A stretch of DNA of 64,000 nt from Colius striatus (Eukaryota > Chordata > Aves > Coliiformes > Coliidae), in NCBI RefSeq assembly GCF_028858725.1, contig NC_084767.1, forward strand, positions 2,841,501 through 2,905,500, read 5' to 3'. Positions 61,751 to 64,000 of the stretch are shown piece after piece. Within the stretch, counting starts at the first letter, position 1; the number at the start of each line of letters is the position of its first letter. A program made the translations under genes and the position numbers. The notes beneath the pieces are model-generated. The model saw only the letters and a list, made by a program, of their open reading frames with translations, was not told the DNA's origin and searched no databases.

Positions 61751-64000
61751 CCGGTGCAGTTTCTGGGCTGCTTCGGGGGAGCGAAGGGGCCGGGCTGAGC
61801 TGGGAGGGCGGCTCGGGGGGGCTGCCTGCTCGCCTGCAAGCGCTCCCAGGGGACACGGAGGCAGTGCCACAGGTGCAGGAAGCCATGTCCCCGCTCCCGC
61901 GCCTCCAGGCCCGCTCCGGCACAAAGCACCCTCGCATCTGTTCCCCATTAGCCGCTGCTGCGCTAAGCCACCGTGAACTCCGCTACCAGCATCGCCCTGA
62001 AAACGATCCCCCAACTGCTGCGGGCTCCCAGGCTGGGAAAGCGCTCTGGGACCAGGCCCTGTGCGCTGGGGTCCCCCTGCACCCCCCTGCCCAGGCTGGC
62101 CTCAGGACTCCAGATAACAGTGAGTTACGGGCTCTGTGCAGCCACCCCGGAGCCCCCACACCTCTGGGAGTGCGGGCTGGGGGGCTCCAGGCCCTGCTCT
62201 CCAGTGCCTGTTTGCCCCCCCCGTTGCCGCAGGGTGCCCGGCTGGGCCAAGAGCGTGGGCAGGGAGGGCTGCAGCTGTCTCACCCCCTCCTGCCAGTGCG
62301 CTCCCCGCGTCTAGGGTTTCATCTAGGGCCAGGCTTTGCCGGCCGTTAGCCCCAGGATCTTGTTTCCTCCTCCAGCTCCCAGCTGCACTCGCAGCCCCCA
62401 GCTTGGAAGCTGGCTCTCAGCATAGCCTGCCCCAAAACTGAGGAGAGGGGGCTGGCAGGGGCTGTGGGGCAGGGGCTGTGGGGCAGGACCTGAGCCTGGG
62501 GCAGCCGGAAAGGGGGTCTGGTGCTCCTGAGGGATGCAGCTGGTGAATGCCCTTGTGTGGGGCTCAGCTCTGCCATAGGCACAGCACCTGCAGTGCAGTC
62601 TGCGTGCTGGGGAGCCCTGTGGCTTGCAGAGCCATTCCAGGGACCCCCTCCTCACCACAGCCCCTCGCAAGGCTGCTGGGGGAGCCCAGGCACACTCGCA
62701 GCCCCCATCCACAGCCTTGCTCCGCTCTCCGCTGGGCCAAGCCCCCCGCTTCGGCACGGCAGGCGGGGGCAGAGGGGCCCCTGGCAGGTGTGGAACCTGC
62801 CCGTGTCTGCCCGGGAAGGGTCCCAGCTGTCCACCGACGTGCCAGAACCAATGCATTTCCCACAGCCCTGAATGGGGCATTCACACGCCGGAGGGCAAAC
62901 TGCCCAGGCTGCCCGCGGGGGCTGCCCAGCTCCCGGCCCACACCAGGGCTGAACAGGAACCAGTGCTTAGGGAAGGGGCTGAGCCCTGAGGGGCTGTGCC
63001 CAGCTTGTCCCCAGCTTGCTCCAGGCTGGCTGTCTGTGAGGTGGCTCAGCATGTCCCTCTGTGTCCCCCCCATGTGCGTTAAGGGTCAATGAGCCCACCT
63101 CCAGCACGGCCTCTTTCTGTCTCCACTCACTCAGCGAGTGTGGCACGGCTGTGGCAGCACCCAGGGCAGGCAGTGCCTTGTCCTATAGCCCAACCCACGC
63201 CAGCACAGCACAGGGATATTTTTGGGGTCCTGACGGTGCCCAGCACTGTGCCCACCCGCCTGCCCTGGCATAGGGGGCTGGTCCTCAGCCCCTCTGCAGG
63301 CACCAGTACACCCCCCAGAGCTGCAGCAGCGGGTGCTGTGCCAGAGCCAGCTCTGTTGGGCATGGGGCAACTGGGGCCGTGCTGGGGCAGGACGGCAGCC
63401 CGGGGCGTCCCGCAGCCCCACGACAACTGGAGGCAGTTTTTATTGTTTAACATTCCTGGTATTTTCTGTCAGGGCTGAACCAATTGTCCTTAATCCGCCA
63501 GGCTCTGCTGGCCAAACAAGTGTGGCTGAGCCACCGGCATCCTGTCCCCACGAACAGGCCCCTTTTGTGAGGGGGATTTAGCGTGTAGCCCAGTAAATCC
63601 CGCTGGTTTCCTGAGGCAGTGTTCCCACACACCCCCATCACCCCCTCCCCGCCGCCTGTGCACCAGCCTCTGGGCCCTGGCACCATTCCCCAGCCCAACC
63701 GTGCCCATGGGCACTCTGCCTGCCCCAGCTCTGGGGCCAGGGACCTGCTGCCTGACCAGAACCTGCCCACCCAGGGTGTCCTCCTCCAGCTGGGATCCCC
63801 TGGTATGCTGCTGGGACACGTCTGGGTCCCCATGGGGTGTCAGGGGACTGAGGGGCTTCCCAGCCATGTCCCTGCACTGCTGGTCCTGGGTGAGATGCTG
63901 TGGTTCCCTGGGGGGATGCTGTGGTCCTGGGTAGCTCTGATCCGGGGTGCAGGGGGGTAGGGGCAGGGGTGAGATGGAGTCCTGAGGGAGATGCTATAGT
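61751..64000. other. Intergenic DNA right of FGFR4
   Basis: No gene is recognised. The frames seen are short, overlap on both strands and have the biased composition of GC-rich non-coding DNA. NSD1 follows FGFR4 in other vertebrates but none of its exons is seen here. Confidence 0.6.

Overview
The window is vertebrate nuclear DNA, almost certainly from a bird. It holds three multi-exon genes with GT-AG introns, CpG-island promoters, a chicken-repeat-1 (CR1) LINE at about 13.7-14.2 kb, a second CR1 3' end at about 49.2 kb and older CR1/L3-like remnants. The gene order is UIMC1 (minus) - ZNF346 (plus) - FGFR4 (plus), the same order and orientation as human 5q35.2. I rebuilt all three coding sequences exon by exon. 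Splice sites and codon phases agree at every junction, and each gene gives a whole open reading frame: UIMC1 811 aa, ZNF346 283 aa, FGFR4 800 aa.

Layout. 1-1188: a CpG island (about 300-930) with a near-perfect RFX X-box and a possible first exon of a further minus-strand gene, which would lie left of the window. 1189-39.8 kb: UIMC1/RAP80 on the minus strand, 12 coding exons plus at least one 5' non-coding exon; most of this stretch is intron. 39.4-40.8 kb: a CpG-rich head-to-head promoter shared by UIMC1 and ZNF346, with YY1, E-box and BANP-type palindromic sites. 40,380-47,725: ZNF346, seven coding exons and four dsRNA-binding C2H2 fingers. 47.7-54.3 kb: an intergenic, increasingly GC-rich stretch with no recognised gene. 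54.4-61.7 kb: FGFR4, a compact receptor tyrosine kinase gene with 17 coding exons. 61.75-64.0 kb: intergenic; NSD1 lies beyond FGFR4 in other vertebrates but is not reached here.

The three genes are not one pathway. UIMC1 brings the BRCA1-A complex to K63-linked ubiquitin at DNA breaks. ZNF346 is a nuclear/nucleolar dsRNA-binding zinc-finger protein. FGFR4 is a cell-surface FGF receptor. They are conserved neighbours, and only UIMC1 and ZNF346 appear to share a promoter.

I found no undescribed multi-gene system, mobile cassette, CRISPR array or tRNA. The items worth a second look are local: a 54-bp G-quadruplex-forming minisatellite inside the FGFR4 kinase-coding region, a Phe at the FGFR4 hinge position that is Cys in human FGFR4, a NAGNAG acceptor, a 43-nt exon and a stop-free in-frame intron in UIMC1, a ZNF346 C-terminal tail unlike the human one, and the X-box at the left edge.
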